Below are positions 46,524 to 56,005 of a stretch of DNA of 64,000 nucleotides, one piece after another. Position 1 is the first letter of the stretch. Every line of letters starts with the position of its first letter. Source of the DNA: Bacillus sp. WMMC1349 (GTDB lineage Bacteria; Bacillota; Bacilli; Bacillales; Bacillaceae); the NCBI RefSeq assembly GCF_013155385.1, contig NZ_JABJUQ010000007.1, positions 912,001-976,000 on the forward strand, in the 5' to 3' direction. Below the pieces are notes generated by a model. The model saw only the letters and a program-made list of their open reading frames with translations. It ran no database searches and was not told the DNA's origin. Both the position numbers and the translations under genes were made by a program.

Positions 46524-47423
46524 TTACCCTAGAGTATTGTTGAGCTCTTTTAAAGCTACATGTTGAAATTGTGATAAAAACGATAAAAAGTCTTGGACTT
46601 TCTCATTTTCTTTTAAGCTGATAACGTATCCTCCTGCCATGGGAAGCTGCATAAACTTGCAGGGAACTTCTATTAGGCTTCCTTCTTTTAGTTCGCGGCG
46701 GACAGTGGATATTGGTAAAAATGAAATTCCCATTCCTTCTGAAATAAATCGTTTCGTAATGTGTGTCTGGGAAACGAGCATTGTTCTAACAAATGGAAAT
46801 TTGATTCTTAGCTGATGTACTAAATCATCCCAATACTCAGGATGGTTATGTGTTAACAATAAAAAATCTTCAAGTAGTTCTTTCACGTTTCGCTCCGGTG
46901 CTCCACTGTCATGGGGTGCAACTAAAATGACAGGATCGCTGTACATGGAATAACATGTTAAAGTTGCTGATTGAACGTTTAAACAGCTTAAGCCAACATC
47001 TGCAGTGCCATTCGATATGTGGGGAGCGATTTGAGATGATTCGGCAATTTTCACTTTAATCTCTGAATCGGGGTGTAGAGATGTATATTTTTTGAGTACG
47101 AAAGGTAATATGGTGTCGGCGATAAGCGGTGAAACAGCAAGATTTAATGTTTGGGCATAGCCCTGCCTAATTCTATGCAGTTCTGCCATACTAGACTCGT
47201 AATCATCTAAAAGGCGCAAGGCAAAAGGAAGATATGCTCTTCCTTCTTTAGTCAAATGAATACTTCTCCCTTTTCGAGTGAATAATTGGCACCCGATCTC
47301 TTCTTCCAGCTGTTTGATCTGAACAGTTACAGTTGGTTGTGAAATAAATAAGGTTTCAGCTGTTTTTCTGAAATTTTCATATTTGGCAGCGGTAACAAAG
47401 GTATGAAGCCATTTAAAGTCCAT
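46524..47423 (-). CDS. citR: LysR-type regulator CitR
   Basis: The protein is 299 residues. The N-terminal LysR HTH (about 1-60) is DFKWLHTFVTAAKYENFRKTAETLFISQPTVTVQIKQLEEEIG, followed by a substrate-binding domain. The ATG (complement of 47421-47423) follows GGAGGATC; a start 14 codons upstream is not supported. In B. subtilis CitR represses the divergent citrate synthase gene citA, and the same divergent arrangement exists here with a 113-nt gap. Confidence 0.92.
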   Translation of the reverse strand: MDFKWLHTFVTAAKYENFRKTAETLFISQPTVTVQIKQLEEEIGCQLFTRKGRSIHLTKEGRAYLPFALRLLDDYESSMAELHRIRQGYAQTLNLAVSPLIADTILPFVLKKYTSLHPDSEIKVKIAESSQIAPHISNGTADVGLSCLNVQSATLTCYSMYSDPVILVAPHDSGAPERNVKELLEDFLLLTHNHPEYWDDLVHQLRIKFPFVRTMLVSQTHITKRFISEGMGISFLPISTVRRELKEGSLIEVPCKFMQLPMAGGYVISLKENEKVQDFLSFLSQFQHVALKELNNTLG

Positions 47424-47536
47424 TATATGATCCTCCTGATTTATTTTTTTAATTAAAAGCATCAATATAATTCAATATTTTTTAAATATTATATCAATTA
47501 TAATGAATGATAACAAAGCATCAAGGAGGAATGGTT

Positions 47537-48628
47537 ATGGTATATCATGGGTTGAAAGGGGTTACTTGTGTAGAAACTGTGATTAGTCATATCGATGGTG
47601 AGCAGGGAAAACTTATTTATAGAGGCTATGATGCAGAACAACTTGCGCTCACATCGACATTTGAAGAAACTGCATTTTTAATACTTAATGGAACTTTTCC
47701 AAAGAAAGAAGAGCTCAAAACATTTCAAACTATGATAGCTCCGTGTGAATTACCCGAAACAGCAGAGCTTTTGCTTCGGAACTTGCCAGATCGGTTAGAC
47801 GATATGGCTGTTCTTCGCACGGTGATCTCTTCTTTCGGTGAAAAAACGTACACTTCTCGTCCAACATTAGAAGAAGCGGTTCGGCTGATCGCTGCAGCTC
47901 CTACGATTATTGCCTTCAGAAAACGATTATTAGATGGATTAGAACCTGTTCAACCGCTTGCTGAACTTGGTTTTGTGGAAAACTATTTTTATATGCTGAA
48001 AAATAAGCGTCCAACACTTGCTCAGAAGAAAGCACTTGAAACTTATATGATATTAGCGATGGAACATGGTATGAATGCTTCAACCTTTTCAGCACGCGTG
48101 ACAGCCTCAACGGAATCTGACCTTGTTTCAGCATTAACGTCAGCACTCGGTACGATGAAAGGACCATTGCATGGAGGGGCGCCGTCAGCTGTTACCAAAA
48201 TGTTAGAAGACATTCAAGAAAAACAACACGCTGAAAATTATTTGCGAAATAAATTGGAAAAGGGCGAGAGGCTGATGGGGTTTGGGCATCGTGTTTACCA
48301 AACACATGATCCAAGGGCAAAAGCTCTGAGAATGAAAGCTCAAGAAATTGCTGGTGGTGACAGAGAAATCGATTTGGCACTTTATGTTGAAGACACGGCA
48401 ATTCGTCTTTTACAGGAATATAAGCCAGAACGAAAACTTTACACAAATGTTGAGTTTTATGCCGCAGCAGTCATGAAAGCCCTCAACTTTGACGCTTCAC
48501 TATTTACACCTACTTTTTCAGCGAGCCGGATGGTCGGCTGGTGTGCACATGTTTTAGAGCAAGCCAATAATAATATGATCTTTAGACCTTCAGCTAAATA
48601 CATCGGAGATTTCGCTTCCCTTTCTTAA
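47537..48628 (+). CDS. citA: minor citrate synthase CitA
   Basis: The protein is 363 residues of the citrate synthase family. The signature [15 protein letters not shown] with the active-site His, the HGGAPSAV motif and the C-terminal Asp region [13 protein letters not shown] are present. It condenses oxaloacetate and acetyl-CoA; in B. subtilis CitZ is the major enzyme and CitA the minor one. ATG 47537 is 7 nt from AAGGAGGA; an ATG at 47531 is too close. It is divergently controlled by CitR. Confidence 0.93.
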   Translation: MVYHGLKGVTCVETVISHIDGEQGKLIYRGYDAEQLALTSTFEETAFLILNGTFPKKEELKTFQTMIAPCELPETAELLLRNLPDRLDDMAVLRTVISSFGEKTYTSRPTLEEAVRLIAAAPTIIAFRKRLLDGLEPVQPLAELGFVENYFYMLKNKRPTLAQKKALETYMILAMEHGMNASTFSARVTASTESDLVSALTSALGTMKGPLHGGAPSAVTKMLEDIQEKQHAENYLRNKLEKGERLMGFGHRVYQTHDPRAKALRMKAQEIAGGDREIDLALYVEDTAIRLLQEYKPERKLYTNVEFYAAAVMKALNFDASLFTPTFSASRMVGWCAHVLEQANNNMIFRPSAKYIGDFASLS

Positions 48629-48662
48629 AAAACCCTTTCTTGATCTTGAAGGGTTTTCTTTT
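48627..48662 (+). terminator. terminator after citA
   Basis: AAAAAACCCTTTC pairs with GAAGGGTTTT (48648-48657), followed by a T-rich tail. Confidence 0.83.
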
Positions 48663-48751
48663 TATTCAGAAAAATAAGAATTCGTTTAATCTCTTAAAAA
48701 AAATGATTGAGTGAGAGATAATAGAAAATAACATTGAAAGGAAGTGAAGGA

Positions 48752-50110
48752 ATGAACGATCGCAGGATTTCGGTAAAATGGGCATCGAAATTAGGTTTTG
48801 TGCTTGCTGCGGCGGGGACTGCCATTGGTCTAGGGGCGATTTGGAAATTTCCTTATGTGGCAGGAACAAACGGAGGTGGAGCATTTTTTCTTGTATTTGC
48901 TCTTTTTACTGTATTGTTAGGGTATCCCTTATTGCTTGGGGAATTTATTTTAGGTCGGAAAAGTCAATCTGATGCGATCGGTACTTATCGAAAACTAGCA
49001 CCTGGAACACCTTGGGTAATGACTGGCTGGATCGGAATTGTCGCTTGTTTTCTTGTTTTATCTTTTTACAGTGTGATCGGCGGCTGGATTTTGCTGTATA
49101 TGATCAAGGCTGTTACTGGTGCATTATCTGGTCTTTCTCAGTCTGAGTATGGGGCACTTTTTGGATCGGTTATTCAAGATCCGGTACAAACGTTAGTAGC
49201 ACAGCTCGTGTTTATTGTGATGACGATCCTTGTTGTAGCAAGGGGTGTGCAAAAGGGAATTGAACGTGTCAGTTCGATTATGATGCCGCTTTTATTTATT
49301 TTATTCATTGCTCTTGTTGGAAGAGCACTGACACTTGACCACGCGATCGATGGTGTGCGTTTTTTACTTGTTCCCGATTTTAGCAGTTTGACCCCTCGTG
49401 CCATTCTTTTTGCTCTTGGACAAGCCTTTTTCACTTTGACACTTGGTGTATCTGTTATGGTGACATACAGCTCTTATTTATCAAAAACACAAAACTTGCC
49501 AAAATCGGCACTCTCAATTGTGATTATGAACTTGGCGGTTACACTGTTAGCCGGATTGGCGATTTTTCCAGCTGTCTTTTCATTCGGTCTTAAACCTAAT
49601 GAAGGACCGGTATTATTATTTGCAGTGCTGCCAGCTGTTTTTGATCAACTTCCATTCGGAATGTTGTTTTTCATCGGATTTTTGCTTGCTTTTTTATTTG
49701 CAGCATTGACATCCGCCTTTTCAATGATAGAAATTATTGTGGCGTCAATCACAAAAGGCGACCAAAAGAAGAGGGGGAAATGGGCATGGACGATCGGACT
49801 TCTTATTTTTGCTGTTGGGGTTCCTTCCTGTTTATCCTATGGGGTGCTCAATTTTCCACTGATATTTCAAAAAACATTTTTTGATCTTGCAGACTACATC
49901 GTCAGTAACATTCTTTTACCTTTGGGGGCGTTGCTCATTTCAATCTTTGTTCCTTTGAAATTATCTAAAGAGGATTTGTATGATGAAATGAAAAGTGGAT
50001 CAAAAGTTGGGAGAGGTTTTTTTCTCGTGTGGTTTTACCTGCTCCGTTTTCTTGTTCCAATTGCGATTGTCCTTGTCTTTTTGAATTTATTAGGTGTATT
50101 TTCATTTTAA
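48752..50110 (+). CDS. yhdH: neurotransmitter:sodium symporter-family transporter YhdH
   Basis: The protein is 452 residues with about 11-12 helices. The first helix carries the sodium/substrate site of the family, [38 protein letters not shown]. It imports an amino acid with sodium; the substrate of YhdH is unknown. GGAAGTGAAGGA precedes ATG 48752. A PLP-dependent decarboxylase gene follows after 22 nt on the same transcript, which is not the arrangement I recall for B. subtilis. The pair suggests uptake and decarboxylation of one amino acid. Confidence 0.92.
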   Translation: MNDRRISVKWASKLGFVLAAAGTAIGLGAIWKFPYVAGTNGGGAFFLVFALFTVLLGYPLLLGEFILGRKSQSDAIGTYRKLAPGTPWVMTGWIGIVACFLVLSFYSVIGGWILLYMIKAVTGALSGLSQSEYGALFGSVIQDPVQTLVAQLVFIVMTILVVARGVQKGIERVSSIMMPLLFILFIALVGRALTLDHAIDGVRFLLVPDFSSLTPRAILFALGQAFFTLTLGVSVMVTYSSYLSKTQNLPKSALSIVIMNLAVTLLAGLAIFPAVFSFGLKPNEGPVLLFAVLPAVFDQLPFGMLFFIGFLLAFLFAALTSAFSMIEIIVASITKGDQKKRGKWAWTIGLLIFAVGVPSCLSYGVLNFPLIFQKTFFDLADYIVSNILLPLGALLISIFVPLKLSKEDLYDEMKSGSKVGRGFFLVWFYLLRFLVPIAIVLVFLNLLGVFSF

Positions 50111-50132
50111 TTGATCAGGAGATGGGAGAACA

Positions 50133-51770
50133 ATGATGAGACATATTCAAAGTATGTATCCTAGTGAAGATGGTAATAGAGAAGCACGTTATGAATTATT
50201 GGGACTGTTTGAAACGGTTCTGACCGAGCTAGATCAATTGAAAGACCCCAATAAAATGACGCTCGGTCTTGAACCAGATCTTTCGTCAAATTATTATCAA
50301 ACAATAATAAATGAGGCCGTTATACCTGAGAAAGGGTTTGGAACGAGAAAAACTGTTGAAGAGCTAGTCAAACTGGCAGAAGGTCACCGTTTTTTAAATC
50401 GTCATTATGTTGCCAATGCAACACCTCTACCGAACAATGCCAGTATTGTTGGCAATCTTTTAATGGTGCTTTTAAACGGAAATAATTTGTGGGATGTTGA
50501 TGGAACAGCGGCTGCTAAAACAGAAGTTCAAATTACGAGTATGATGAGCGATATCGTTGGTTATGACAAGCAAAAAAGCGGTGGGTTTACAACTTGGGGA
50601 GGTCAAGGAGCTGTTTTTCAATCGCTTAGATTAGCGATAGCCACTGCCTGCCCTGAAGCAAATCAAAAAGGAATACCGCAGCATTTGTATGCGTTTTGTT
50701 CTGAACTATCACATTTCAGTCTTTATAAATCAATGGAAGCTACAGGGATTGGAACTGATCATTTAGTTCGGGTGAAAACGAAGCATGACCATTCTATGGA
50801 TCTAACTGATTTACGAGAAAAAATGAAGATAGTCATCGAAAGTGGAGGTCTGCCGGTTTACATTTTGGCGACACTTGGAACAACAGACACTTTTGGAATT
50901 GATGATCTCTCAGGTATTAAGCAAATCACCGATGAAATAAAAACTACATACGACTTACCACATATATATATTCATGCCGATTCAGCGATGGGTGGAATGT
51001 ATAGTTTTTTTAACAACTATCATTTCGAAGAAAACCCGCTTTACTTTGAGAATGAAGTTCTTGAAGTTCTGTCTCATTACAAAAGTCGTTTTCAGGAGCT
51101 CAGGCATGCGGATAGTCTTGTTTTTGATTTTCATAAACTTGGACAGACTCCGTATACAACAAGTCTTTTTTTAATCAAAGATAGAACTGCTTTACAAGCG
51201 GTTGACTTAGATCCTCAAGAGACGCCATATGTCGGAAACAGAGGATTTGGCAGCTATCATACAAGTTATACACTCGAATGCTCACGAATGGGCAGTAGCA
51301 TCCCTATCTATGCTTCATTAATTGCTCTCGGTGTTGAAGGGTATCAAGAGATTTTAGCCAATTACATTAGAGTCAGCTTAGCATTTCGTCAGAAGCTGAC
51401 TGAAGCTTTTCCTAATGTAGCTGTTACGAATGAGGTAGCACCTGTAACAACTTTTCGCTTTTATCCTAGAGATATTCGTTATGGTGATGAAATAAGCGGA
51501 AACATAACAGAGAAAGAGGTTCGAGAGATTAATAGCTACAATGAAAAAATTGCAGAAACATTAGGGAAATACCGCGATCAGACATATTTTGGAAGTACGA
51601 AAAAACAGAGATATGTTTATCCTGCGGACAGTCCATCACCTGTACCGTTGTATGTTGAGAAATTTTACAGTGTGTCCCCATACACGACACTTGATGTACT
51701 GGATGACTATATTGATTTTTTAAAAACACATATTCACTCATCAGATTTGATCATGCGGGAAACGAAATAG
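50133..51770 (+). CDS. PLP-dependent (group II type) amino acid decarboxylase
   Basis: The protein is 545 residues with the fold-type I decarboxylase layout. TPLPNNASIVGNLLMVLLN near the N-terminus, GGFTTWGGQGAVFQSLRLA near 150, HADSAMGGM near 283-291 (PLP Asp), and FDFHKLGQ with the Schiff-base Lys335 take the place of the usual DPHK motif. It is longer than typical aromatic decarboxylases. AGGAGATGGGAGAACA precedes the ATG. Co-transcription with the NSS transporter suggests an amino acid decarboxylation unit; the substrate cannot be told. Confidence 0.85.
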   Translation: MMRHIQSMYPSEDGNREARYELLGLFETVLTELDQLKDPNKMTLGLEPDLSSNYYQTIINEAVIPEKGFGTRKTVEELVKLAEGHRFLNRHYVANATPLPNNASIVGNLLMVLLNGNNLWDVDGTAAAKTEVQITSMMSDIVGYDKQKSGGFTTWGGQGAVFQSLRLAIATACPEANQKGIPQHLYAFCSELSHFSLYKSMEATGIGTDHLVRVKTKHDHSMDLTDLREKMKIVIESGGLPVYILATLGTTDTFGIDDLSGIKQITDEIKTTYDLPHIYIHADSAMGGMYSFFNNYHFEENPLYFENEVLEVLSHYKSRFQELRHADSLVFDFHKLGQTPYTTSLFLIKDRTALQAVDLDPQETPYVGNRGFGSYHTSYTLECSRMGSSIPIYASLIALGVEGYQEILANYIRVSLAFRQKLTEAFPNVAVTNEVAPVTTFRFYPRDIRYGDEISGNITEKEVREINSYNEKIAETLGKYRDQTYFGSTKKQRYVYPADSPSPVPLYVEKFYSVSPYTTLDVLDDYIDFLKTHIHSSDLIMRETK

Positions 51771-51826
51771 CTTTATTGTCATCAGAAAGTGAGTTTGCCT
51801 GTCAGCTCCTTTCAGAGAAAAAAATT

Positions 51827-51875
51827 AGCAAGTGGAGAAACACAGCTTATGTTTCTTCACTTGCTTTATTTTTTG
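51827..51875. terminator. bidirectional terminator, second copy of a repeated hairpin module
   Basis: AGCAAGTGGAGAAACA and TGTTTCTTCACTTGCT form a 16-bp stem with T tracts on both sides. It ends both the decarboxylase operon and, from the other strand, sigM-yhdL-yhdK. It is nearly identical to 22543-22590. Confidence 0.85.
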
Positions 51876-51891
51876 GACTTACTGGACAGTC

Positions 51892-52182
51892 TTAAAATCC
51901 AAGCTGCAAATTCGTATCAATTGAAACAATGGTCCAGACACAGATGAGAATGAACACGTTGAGTACGACACCGAGGAATCCTAAACCTGTTCTTCCTTTT
52001 TTAATAAAGAGCTCGATAATAGCGAGTGGTATGGCAGCCATCGAAAATGGCAACATCTGATAAGAATAAATAATCGTATCGCTTAAAATTGATAAGTTTA
52101 AAATGAAAAGGGAAAGAATCGCTGTTCCAACTGAGACCCATCCAAACACATTATGTTCTTTAAAGATCCTTACCAATTCCAT
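51892..52182 (-). CDS. yhdK: YhdK, SigM-regulating membrane protein
   Basis: The protein is 96 residues, the same length as B. subtilis YhdK, with three hydrophobic segments (about 12-34, 38-58 and 66-88). YhdK assists the anti-sigma factor YhdL in holding SigM at the membrane. It overlaps yhdL by 13 nt and is the last gene of the sigM operon. Its terminator is the repeated hairpin just downstream. Confidence 0.9.
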   Translation of the reverse strand: MELVRIFKEHNVFGWVSVGTAILSLFILNLSILSDTIIYSYQMLPFSMAAIPLAIIELFIKKGRTGLGFLGVVLNVFILICVWTIVSIDTNLQLGF

Positions 52183-53240
52183 AATTCCACCTCACCTAGT
52201 TTTACTGCTTTTACAGGTCCTTTTTTAATCAGCTGCTCAATTTCTTTTGAGGGTCCTGTCACAACGGATCCATATACATTCACACCATTTTTTTCTACAA
52301 ATTTTATTCTTTTTTGAATGTTTAAGTCTTTTCTTCCTGAAATGGTATCAACCCATTGAGGGTGTCTCGCCATATATGACAGTGCTTTCTTAAATTGCTC
52401 ATCATTATTTTGACCGAGATCTTTCACTTCAAATAGTTTGTTTGAGTCTTTTCCAGGAAATCCAATTGGTTCAGCATAGGGGTGGTTTTTTAGATCGTCT
52501 TCTGTTTCAATAGCATTCCAAAGGATGCGGATGTCGTATCGTTTTAATTTCTCATAAAGCTCACCGGTCGGATACGGTCTATCAAATGAAAGAAAAGCTT
52601 CTGTAACAGTCCCGTTTGGCAATTTTTTTAATATAGTCTCAGCTTTTGCTACCGATTTTTCTTTTATGCCTGTCGGATAAGAAAAGTAGCGGTTTTCTTT
52701 CGGGAGTTTCTGATAATACTGGTTGATTTCTGGTGATTTTAATTGATCAAAAAACATCTCGATTCTTTCATTTCCAACCACTTTTGTCACATTGCCGATT
52801 TGTTTCTTTAAAGGAAATTCTGTTTTAATCCCAAAAAGCTGAACTCTGTTAACAAGTGCATCAGTATCGACCTGAATATTCGGTTTTGTGACAGCAACTG
52901 TTATGGAAGCGGTTTTGACAAGTTCATTTCCTCTGCTGTCATGTCCGCCTAGTCCGTAATACAAATAACTTCCAAGTGTACAAAGCGGAAGAATCATGAG
53001 GGTTGATAAAACAGCTAAAGCTGAGATTCTCATATATGATTTGTTTTTTCCGTATCTTAAAATTGCTTTTTGTTTTTCTGGGCTAATTGTCAGATCCCAA
53101 TTTTCATCTTGCATTTCGTGATCAAGTATTTCTTGATATTCATCAAGTTTTTCGAGTTCTTTTTCAACCTCAAGCATTTCTGAGTCCGATAATTCGCCGT
53201 TTTGATATTTTTCCCAACGTTTTTTGAAATCTTCACTCAT
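52170..53240 (-). CDS. yhdL: anti-SigM factor YhdL
   Basis: The protein is 356 residues. An acidic helical N-terminal cytoplasmic domain (1-90) is the sigma-binding part. One transmembrane helix (about 95-118, SALAVLSTLMILPLCTLGSYL) leads to a large extracellular domain. YhdL is essential in B. subtilis because free SigM is toxic. The ATG (complement of 53238-53240) follows GAGGTG and overlaps the end of sigM by 8 nt, so translation is coupled. Confidence 0.92.
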   Translation of the reverse strand: MSEDFKKRWEKYQNGELSDSEMLEVEKELEKLDEYQEILDHEMQDENWDLTISPEKQKAILRYGKNKSYMRISALAVLSTLMILPLCTLGSYLYYGLGGHDSRGNELVKTASITVAVTKPNIQVDTDALVNRVQLFGIKTEFPLKKQIGNVTKVVGNERIEMFFDQLKSPEINQYYQKLPKENRYFSYPTGIKEKSVAKAETILKKLPNGTVTEAFLSFDRPYPTGELYEKLKRYDIRILWNAIETEDDLKNHPYAEPIGFPGKDSNKLFEVKDLGQNNDEQFKKALSYMARHPQWVDTISGRKDLNIQKRIKFVEKNGVNVYGSVVTGPSKEIEQLIKKGPVKAVKLGEVELWNW

Positions 53241-53724
53241 CGTTAACACCTCTGTTGTAAAGTGCTTTTAGCCGTTGTCTGGCACGAAATAAAACACTTT
53301 TAAAATTTGCCTCTGTGATATTCATCAAGCTTGACGCTTCTTTATAGTTCAGCTCTTTTAAATAATATAGCGTCAGCGCTTCCCGATAGTTGTCAGGCAA
53401 TTGGTTCATATATAATGTCAACACTTCCTTTATTTCGACTTGATCAGCCGGGCTTTGGACCGCAGTTTGAAAAAGGCTTCCGATCAGATCGTCAGAAATG
53501 GTTACTTCCTTTTTATGTTTTCTGACATAATCAATAAATGCATTGCGGGCCACTTGAAAAAGCCATGGCTTCACTTTGCTATGATCGTAGGAGTGGATAT
53601 GTATATATGCTCTCATAAAGGTCTCCTGCAGCAAATCCTCTGCTAGATGTTTATCTTTCGTCATGGAGAGCAGGAACCTGTAAACATCATTCATATACAT
53701 TTGGTAAATTTCATCGATAGTCAC
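53233..53724 (-). CDS. sigM: ECF sigma factor SigM
   Basis: The protein is 163 residues with sigma region 2 (DVYRFLLSMTKDKHLAEDLLQETFMRAYIHIHSY) and region 4 (LPDNYREALTLYYLKELNYKEASSLMNITEANFKSVLFRARQRLK). It directs the cell-envelope stress regulon. The start is GTG (complement of 53722-53724) with GGGGAGAAAA upstream. An autoregulatory promoter is visible 24 nt upstream. The sigM-yhdL-yhdK order and overlaps are as in B. subtilis. Confidence 0.95.
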   Translation of the reverse strand: MTIDEIYQMYMNDVYRFLLSMTKDKHLAEDLLQETFMRAYIHIHSYDHSKVKPWLFQVARNAFIDYVRKHKKEVTISDDLIGSLFQTAVQSPADQVEIKEVLTLYMNQLPDNYREALTLYYLKELNYKEASSLMNITEANFKSVLFRARQRLKALYNRGVNDE

Positions 53725-53747
53725 TGCCTTTTCTCCCCTCTATGTTA

Positions 53748-53776
53748 TAAACGCATAAGAAAGGTTTGAAGTTGCA
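53748..53776 (-). promoter_or_regulatory. autoregulatory SigM promoter
   Basis: On the minus strand TGCAAC (complement of 53771-53776), 17 bp and CGTTTA (complement of 53748-53753) fit the ECF pattern GAAAC-N16/17-CGTC with small deviations. It is placed correctly for positive autoregulation of sigM. Confidence 0.72.
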
Positions 53777-53986
53777 CTTAATTTGCCTATGTCTGTTTTT
53801 TCCACAATTTCTTACCCTTAGATATTATATCTATAATAGTAACAAAAATCTGCGAAAACTCTAACTTTTCGCTGTTTCCATTGTTTTTAAACTTTTAGAC
53901 AGTCTGTTTAAACAAGGCAGGCTGTAGCTGAATCACTGTAGATAAGTAAAATCATTTTTTTAGTACCAGGTATCAAAAAAAATTGT

Positions 53987-53992
53987 TATAAT
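53987..53992 (+). promoter_or_regulatory. extended -10 promoter of plsC
   Basis: TGTTATAAT, with TATAAT at 53987-53992, is an extended -10 element about 47 nt before the plsC start. No good -35 is seen, as is usual with extended -10 promoters. Confidence 0.5.
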
Positions 53993-54038
53993 AAAAGAAG
54001 AAAACCTCATTTGACAATAACAATAAAGGAAGTGCCAT

Positions 54039-54638
54039 ATGTATAAATTCACTGCTTATGCTGCAAAAATGATTCTTTCTTTACGCGGCGGAATTAAAGT
54101 ATACAATAAAGAGAATCTTCCTACAGATACTGGTTTCGTAATTGCTTGCACACATTCTGGATGGGTCGATGTCGTTGCATTAGGTGCCGGTATTTTGCCT
54201 CATGAAATTCATTACATGGCAAAAAAAGAGCTTTTTGAAAAAAAATTGACTGGTTCGTTCCTTTCAAGCATTAACGCTTTTCCAGTCGATCGAGAAAACC
54301 CGGGACCAAGCAGTATTAAAACTCCGATCAAATTATTAAAAGAGGGAAAAATTGTGGGCATTTTCCCGAGTGGAACGAGATCTTCTGAAGATGTCCCTTT
54401 AAAAAGAGGAGCAGTCACGATTGCCCAGATGGGAAAGGCTCCGCTTGTACCAGCTGCATATAGCGGGCCATCCAATGGAAAAGAGCTATTCAAGAAAGGT
54501 AAAATGAAACTGATTATCGGTAAACCTCTCAATCAGGAAGATTTTTCTCAATATTCTTCAAAGGAAAAATTAGCGAAAATGACAGAGGCGTTGTCCGATA
54601 GTATTAAGGTTCTCGAGAAACAACTGGAGGAACTGTAA
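54039..54638 (+). CDS. plsC: 1-acyl-sn-glycerol-3-phosphate acyltransferase PlsC (YhdO)
   Basis: The protein is 199 residues. The acyltransferase motif HSGWVD (H-x4-D, His39 to Asp44) is followed by FPSGTRS (motif III) around residue 108 and PAAYSGP. It acylates lysophosphatidic acid to phosphatidic acid in membrane lipid synthesis. AAAGGAAGTGCC precedes the ATG. In B. subtilis this gene is yhdO/plsC, found near sigM as here. Repeat copy F follows 10 nt after the stop. Confidence 0.93.
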   Translation: MYKFTAYAAKMILSLRGGIKVYNKENLPTDTGFVIACTHSGWVDVVALGAGILPHEIHYMAKKELFEKKLTGSFLSSINAFPVDRENPGPSSIKTPIKLLKEGKIVGIFPSGTRSSEDVPLKRGAVTIAQMGKAPLVPAAYSGPSNGKELFKKGKMKLIIGKPLNQEDFSQYSSKEKLAKMTEALSDSIKVLEKQLEEL

Positions 54639-54647
54639 GAAAACAGT

Positions 54648-54734
54648 TGGGCTGTCTGCATGGATCAGGGGAACAGCCCGCGGAAAGCGAGCAAATTCCC
54701 CGATTTTTATTCATCCGCACTGCTTTCATGATAT
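54648..54734 (-). repeat. dispersed GC-rich palindromic repeat, copy F (half element)
   Basis: Only about 87 bp is left. GGGCTGTCTGCATGGATCAG is the left end, followed by CCCGCGGAAAGCGAGCAAAT and TTCATCCGCACTGCTTTCATG. It overlaps the last nine codons and stop of the converging acyl-hydrolase gene. Confidence 0.8.
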
Positions 54735-56005
54735 TCCTTGCTTGATGAGGAAGAAGTGACTTTTTCTAAAAATAAAAGCAGCTCTTCCCAAAATTTCTGA
54801 GAAGCACGGGCGTCTGACACAGTTTCCCCTCCATAGATAATGTTTTGGTTTTGACGAGCCGTAGTCGGAAAATAGGGCGGTCTGATATGATGACCTGCAT
54901 TTTCAAAGCAAACATGTTGAACAAAATGTTGATAGCCGCTTAATATCAGCCGTTTAACCACTTTCTCGCTCATTAATCTAGAAGGCCATACTGCATCATC
55001 TGTACTTGAAGTTAAGAGAATCGGGCCTTTTATATGTTCCACTTTAATAATTGAAGGATGATCATCTTTTAAATGCTGGATAGCCTGCTGATAAAGTTGA
55101 ACAAAGACTTGAGGTTGTCTTGTTATTTTTTGTTTTAAATATTTCCATAGCTGAGATGGTCTCAACAATTCAAGGGGAGCAAAGGCTAACGGTGTTCCGT
55201 TTAGACTCCATGAAGATGTTTTTCGGAAGTTTTTCAGCCCGACACCTTGAAAAATAATTCCTCCTCCGACATGTGAAACGACAAAACGGACTTCAGGAAA
55301 ATGTGAAGCAATTAGAAGTGCTAATTCCCCACCTTTTGATCGTCCAAATATACCCATTTTCTTATGATTGATGCCTTTTTGATGAAAAATCCAGGTGATG
55401 ACGTTTTGAAAATATTCAAGTGGAATTTCAACCAATTGTTTAGGGAGCTGTTTGTACTGAAAATAGGGAAGCGCAAGTGTTGCATATCCATGATTTGACA
55501 ACAAAGTTGCGATGGTTTCATCAAGACCCTCATCAGATCCGCCTACTACAATGATGATGGGTGGTCGTTCAACAGAAAGTGGCCGAAAAAAGGTTCCAGT
55601 CCAACCATCTCCACCTACTTCTTGTCTGCATGTCGTCCCTGAGAGTAGCACTCGTTTGATGTCTTGACTCACGATAGTATTATCATTTTGTTTGATTTCA
55701 ATCCGATAACGAGAAGGATGGACTGTTTTTTTCTGAAATGAATGAGAAGATCCAATTGCTTTCATCGACCAAAACAGCCCCATTTGTTCTTGCCCATCAT
55801 ATGTCCCATTTAATGGAGCCATGACATGAGGATCTACTACCCCAAATTCATTAGCTTGAAAAACGGCATGCGACTTCCATGTCATGTTTGCTTCATCTTT
55901 CACTGTCACCATCATGTTGATCAAATCATGGGGCTGAAGCCCACTCACTTTTAAATTAATTTTTTCATCCCATTTGGATTCTAAAGGGATGTGTAAACGA
56001 ATCAA
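54707..56005 (-). CDS. acyl-CoA thioester hydrolase/BAAT-family enzyme
   Basis: The protein is 432 residues. The N-terminal Ig-like thioesterase domain (about 1-120) is DLINMMVTVKDEANMTWKSHAVFQANEFGVVD. The alpha/beta-hydrolase domain (about 140-425) has the nucleophile elbow GRSKGGELALL with Ser223, the Asp region LTSSTDDAVWPS and the His region FENAGHHIRPPYFP. Bacterial members are thought to cleave or transfer acyl groups from CoA thioesters; the substrate is unknown. It overlaps the TetR gene upstream by 4 nt (ATGA). Its last nine residues (EYHESSADE) come from repeat copy F. Confidence 0.85.
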   Translation of the reverse strand: MIRLHIPLESKWDEKINLKVSGLQPHDLINMMVTVKDEANMTWKSHAVFQANEFGVVDPHVMAPLNGTYDGQEQMGLFWSMKAIGSSHSFQKKTVHPSRYRIEIKQNDNTIVSQDIKRVLLSGTTCRQEVGGDGWTGTFFRPLSVERPPIIIVVGGSDEGLDETIATLLSNHGYATLALPYFQYKQLPKQLVEIPLEYFQNVITWIFHQKGINHKKMGIFGRSKGGELALLIASHFPEVRFVVSHVGGGIIFQGVGLKNFRKTSSWSLNGTPLAFAPLELLRPSQLWKYLKQKITRQPQVFVQLYQQAIQHLKDDHPSIIKVEHIKGPILLTSSTDDAVWPSRLMSEKVVKRLILSGYQHFVQHVCFENAGHHIRPPYFPTTARQNQNIIYGGETVSDARASQKFWEELLLFLEKVTSSSSSKEYHESSADE

